DNA from: Rivularia sp. T60_A2020_040
Lineage (GTDB): Bacteria; Cyanobacteriota; Cyanobacteriia; Cyanobacteriales; Nostocaceae
NCBI GenBank assembly: GCA_015272215.1
Contig: JACYMD010000064.1
Span: 1 to 64,000 of the forward strand
Direction of reading: 5' to 3'
Length of the DNA stretch: 64,000 nt
Both the position numbers and the translations under genes were made by a program. Below are positions 62,787 through 64,000 of the stretch, piece after piece (positions within the stretch are counted from its first letter, which is position 1; each line of letters opens with the position of its first letter). The notes below the pieces were generated by a model. The model had not been told where the DNA came from, did not search any database, and saw only the letters and a list, made by a program, of their open reading frames with translations.

Positions 62787-64000
62787 TTACGACCTTAATA
62801 TTTGATAATATCCCCATAAATTCTTCCTTTCTTTTCTTGATATTAAAGGAAGGAATAATAAGAATACTGAAAAGTAACGTAATGGACTTGCAATAGTACC
62901 GATAAGTAGAACAATTACCGAAAGAGAAAACCAGATAAAAGCAGTAATATAATTTGGTTTGCCAACTTCTTGAAAAACGTATAAATGTAGAACAATATAA
63001 CTGAATAAAGTACATACTTCAGCCCATCCATATCCGATGATTCCCATGGGTGGTACTAATAATAATGCAGTGACTCCAAATATTGCCACATGAACTAAAT
63101 TAAACCAAGTAACTGCCATATTTTTACCTAGTAAATAGAGAACAGAAGTATGTAAATTAAAGATTGAATAAGCGATATAGCTAATAGCAATAAATGGATA
63201 AACTTCTAATACTGGGTTCCAATCTTTACCAAAAACAATACTCAAAACTATCGGTCCTACTAAAGAAAAACCTGCCATTGGTAAACCCACTGTCAAAGCT
63301 AATAAATGCATTCCTTCTTCAACACTATGAAGCAAACGAGCTTTATTATCTTTAAATTTCGCTAAAGCTGCCATTGCTAAACGCCAAGTAATAAATCTAA
63401 CAAAGGAAAGCATTTCTACCAAGCGTATGGCTAAAGCAACAAAAGCAACAGATTCTGCACCAGCAAAGCGTCCAACTATTACTGGATTTATCAATGTTCG
63501 TAATTCCCAAGCCCAATTAGAAGCGGAATAGGTAAAGCCGTAACTCACCATTTGTTTAACTAATTTGGGGTTCCAGCACAAACCTAATTTGAGATTTGCA
63601 CCTAATTGAGTTAGTATAAATAAGACATATTGTTGAACTAACAAACCGACAACGGGAGACCAAGCACCAAACCCTTGAAAAGCCATCGGTATGGCAATTA
63701 TGTAGTAGCTAATTTGACTAATTAACTCGTTGAAAGCAACACGTTTAAAATTAAGGTCTCTTTCCAATTTGACTGTAGCAGGTACTTTTAAAAGAGTGGG
63801 AGGAATGGTAAAAGCTAAAGCTAATGAAAGTGATGAAACTTGCTTAATTCTCAGAAAATCAGCAATAATATCTCGTCCTAAAGCCATAGCTAATGTTAAA
63901 AATAAGCTCACACCAAGTAAAATAGTGAAAGCCTGATTGTACTCTTGTTGCTCTGGATTCTCAGTTTTACGTACTAGATAAACATCCAAACCCCAAGGTC
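62787..64000 (-). CDS. Oligosaccharide flippase (MOP superfamily), 5' part cut by the window edge
   Basis: The product has about ten membrane helices with LGRDIIADFLRI, VKLERDLNFKRVAFNELIS and FKDNKARLLHSVEEGMHLLAL, typical of lipopolysaccharide/exopolysaccharide flippases. The frame stays open beyond the first Met (63989) to the window end, reading DLGVWMDVYLVRK, the usual DLG...VR motif of helix 2. The true N-terminus is therefore outside. It may start a second polysaccharide locus to the right. Confidence 0.85.
   Translation of the reverse strand, partial: PWGLDVYLVRKTENPEQQEYNQAFTILLGVSLFLTLAMALGRDIIADFLRIKQVSSLSLALAFTIPPTLLKVPATVKLERDLNFKRVAFNELISQISYYIIAIPMAFQGFGAWSPVVGLLVQQYVLFILTQLGANLKLGLCWNPKLVKQMVSYGFTYSASNWAWELRTLINPVIVGRFAGAESVAFVALAIRLVEMLSFVRFITWRLAMAALAKFKDNKARLLHSVEEGMHLLALTVGLPMAGFSLVGPIVLSIVFGKDWNPVLEVYPFIAISYIAYSIFNLHTSVLYLLGKNMAVTWFNLVHVAIFGVTALLLVPPMGIIGYGWAEVCTLFSYIVLHLYVFQEVGKPNYITAFIWFSLSVIVLLIGTIASPLRYFSVFLLFLPLISRKERKNLWGYYQILRS

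Overview
The window looks like chromosomal DNA of a filamentous, probably heterocyst-forming cyanobacterium (Nostocales; Rivularia/Calothrix-like by impression only). The evidence is frequent HIP1 octamers (GCGATCGC), many 7-bp short tandem repeats (STRRs) at gene ends, a cyanobacterial-type LexA box, the cyanobacterial arginine-degrading fusion AgrE, a cyanobacteriochrome GAF domain, and a caspase-fold protease fused to an FGE/C-type-lectin-like domain. The DNA is AT-rich. There are no rRNA genes, no CRISPR array and no prophage. Two tRNA genes are present (Thr-UGU and Ser-GGA).

0-31 kb is mostly housekeeping and regulatory: a PlsY-like/PEP-synthase-like fusion, a helicase downstream of lexA, the two carbamoyltransferases argF and pyrB around tRNA-Thr and trxA, tex, an MltA-like exported protein, a zinc metallopeptidase, an alpha/beta hydrolase, a 1119-residue Calx-beta/beta-propeller/poly-Asp/DUF4114 protein, an MscS channel, HDAC-like and HD-domain enzymes, a lipoate-ligase-like protein, a TPR lipoprotein, an RNase D-like nuclease, a stand-alone cyanobacteriochrome GAF domain, and agrE.

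31.5-49.2 kb is an exopolysaccharide locus: glycosyltransferases (GT2, GT4, WecG/TagA type), a flippase, an O-antigen ligase/polymerase-like protein, a hexapeptide acetyltransferase, a sugar epimerase, a Gfo/Idh/MocA oxidoreductase and a Wzc-like chain-length/tyrosine-kinase protein. An intact ISKra4-like insertion sequence (34993-36176) sits between its two divergent halves, with 9-bp target duplications and a U UUU UUA frameshift site. Beside it is the remnant of an acyltransferase-3 gene.

50-54 kb carries an amidase, pyrG and a protein made of two tandem copies of one small unit. 54.2-58.7 kb is the most unusual part: a nested palindromic repeat, a small acidic Pepco-like protein, and 12 bp later an orthocaspase fused to an FGE-sulfatase/C-type-lectin domain. 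The last ~32 codons of that domain have the signature of a diversity-generating retroelement (DGR) variable region, but no reverse transcriptase or template repeat lies in the window. Two convergent PD-(D/E)XK-like proteins follow. The right end has an inositol-monophosphatase-family enzyme, an SNase-fold lipoprotein lacking the usual acidic residues, a 2Fe-2S ferredoxin, tRNA-Ser, an orphan potC and a flippase cut by the window edge.

At least four short repeat families decorate intergenic ends: heptameric STRRs, a palindrome built on AAGTCGGGTTTTT, a palindrome built on GAGACGTAGCA, and CTCTGCG-rich repeats. Several have leaked into coding ends.
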